A stretch of DNA of 64,000 bases from Melioribacter sp051488685. GTDB lineage: Bacteria > Bacteroidota > Ignavibacteria > Ignavibacteriales > Melioribacteraceae. A program made the translations under genes and the position numbers. Shown here in pieces: positions 63,559-64,000 of this stretch. Below the pieces are notes generated by a model. That model did not search any database. It was given only the letters and a program-made list of their open reading frames with translations, and was not told the origin of the DNA. The stretch lies in contig NZ_JBPSEH010000003.1 in NCBI RefSeq assembly GCF_051488685.1, positions 124,001 to 188,000 on the forward strand, in the 5' to 3' direction. Numbering within the stretch: the stretch's first letter is position 1; each line of letters opens with the position of its first letter.

Positions 63559-64000
63559 TTGAGTATCATTGAAATCTTAAAAATATTGTTTTATGTGAGT
63601 ATTGTAATCTGGCTATTTCCACCTATACGACAACTTAAAACCAGATACTTTTATTTTTTTCTAATCCTTGCTTTAGCCGATCCAGTATCTCTGTTCATAA
63701 AGAATTTTATTTACATTCATATTTCTTTCTATTTCCCATTTGTTTCATTATTACTTTTTTTATCCATTTACAGGAAAGAGAAGTCGAACGAGAAATTTCA
63801 TTTTGCTGTTACAATTACGGCTACAGCTGTTACTTTCATATTGACTTTAATATTGGAGCAATCCCAGCTTTCAGTTGGGATTCTCCATTTTCTTATTGTC
63901 TTCTTGTTTTTAAAGGAGTTTATAATACGTTTTGCGTTTAAGAGCGAGCTGGACCTATTCCTATTAATGTTAATCTTTTACGAATTTACTACAATACTCA
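63559..64000 (+). CDS. multispan membrane protein, N-terminal part (runs off the window)
   Basis: From a TTG at 63559 the frame is open to the window end (147 residues). It has hydrophobic segments at about residues 8-22, 31-48, 54-68, 81-98, 103-118 and 130-147 (KILFYVSIVIWLFPP, YFYFFLILALADPVSLFI). A TGAGGA ribosome site overlaps the previous stop, favouring this start over later Met codons. Sensor kinases with such multi-helix N-termini exist in this phylum, but no catalytic part is visible here. Its function is unknown. Confidence 0.65.
   Translation, partial: MSIIEILKILFYVSIVIWLFPPIRQLKTRYFYFFLILALADPVSLFIKNFIYIHISFYFPFVSLLLFLSIYRKEKSNEKFHFAVTITATAVTFILTLILEQSQLSVGILHFLIVFLFLKEFIIRFAFKSELDLFLLMLIFYEFTTIL

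Overview
The window is an AT-rich, densely coding chromosomal segment that reads as a member of the Bacteroidota/Chlorobiota/Ignavibacteriota assemblage, most likely an Ignavibacteria (Melioribacter/Ignavibacterium-like) bacterium. The evidence is a type IX secretion C-terminal sorting domain with the NYPNPFNP signature, three TonB/CarboxypepD-type receptors, a HmuY-type heme lipoprotein, a YpdA-type reductase, a Chlorobi-style glycosyl/acyl carotenoid cluster, and -7 elements of the TAnnTTTG class in front of several genes. The species assignment is inference.

Layout. 1-7.8 kb (-): a truncated TonB-dependent receptor, then an overlapping LacI regulator / zinc alcohol dehydrogenase / secreted three-repeat protein operon with candidate operators. 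7.8-9.8 kb: a gene desert, possibly decayed coding sequence. 9.8-16 kb: tRNA-Ser, RNase HIII, phosphofructokinase, a small secreted protein, UvrA and an EVE-domain protein. 16-22.7 kb (-): a heme-uptake locus (HmuR-like receptor, HmuY, an exported CbiK/CbiX-type chelatase, a second receptor) behind a LuxR-type regulator with a degenerate receiver. 22.8-32.6 kb: photolyase, phosphoesterase, two thioredoxin-fold proteins, SerA, YpdA, HU, a plug-like outer-membrane protein and a SpoU methyltransferase.

32.6-33 kb: a tRNA-Thr gene preceded by three tandem 60-bp units (the first truncated), each a copy of the tRNA 5' half with a palindrome inserted in the D-loop and a T7 tract. This is the oddest structure in the window. 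33-43.6 kb: monomeric isocitrate dehydrogenase, an LYT-type histidine kinase, a LytTR response regulator co-transcribed with a TIGR03545/TIGR03546 pair, and an Lrp regulator with glutamine synthetase. 43.6-49 kb (-): carotenoid cluster (phytoene synthase, CruF-like hydratase, acyltransferase, glycosyltransferase, TPR protein, phytoene desaturase). 49-54 kb: DUF2200, SRPBCC protein, and divergent katG/oxyR. 54-57.8 kb (-): lgt, a TolB-like propeller protein, a small unknown and an RNA m5C methyltransferase. 57.9-64 kb (+): Lon-like protease, pyruvate kinase, AmrS-type radical SAM enzyme, a small secreted protein and a truncated membrane protein.

The genes describe a heterotrophic, envelope-rich bacterium with glycolysis, heme scavenging, peroxide and UV defence and a probably glycosylated, acylated carotenoid. 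I see no CRISPR array, complete insertion sequence or prophage.
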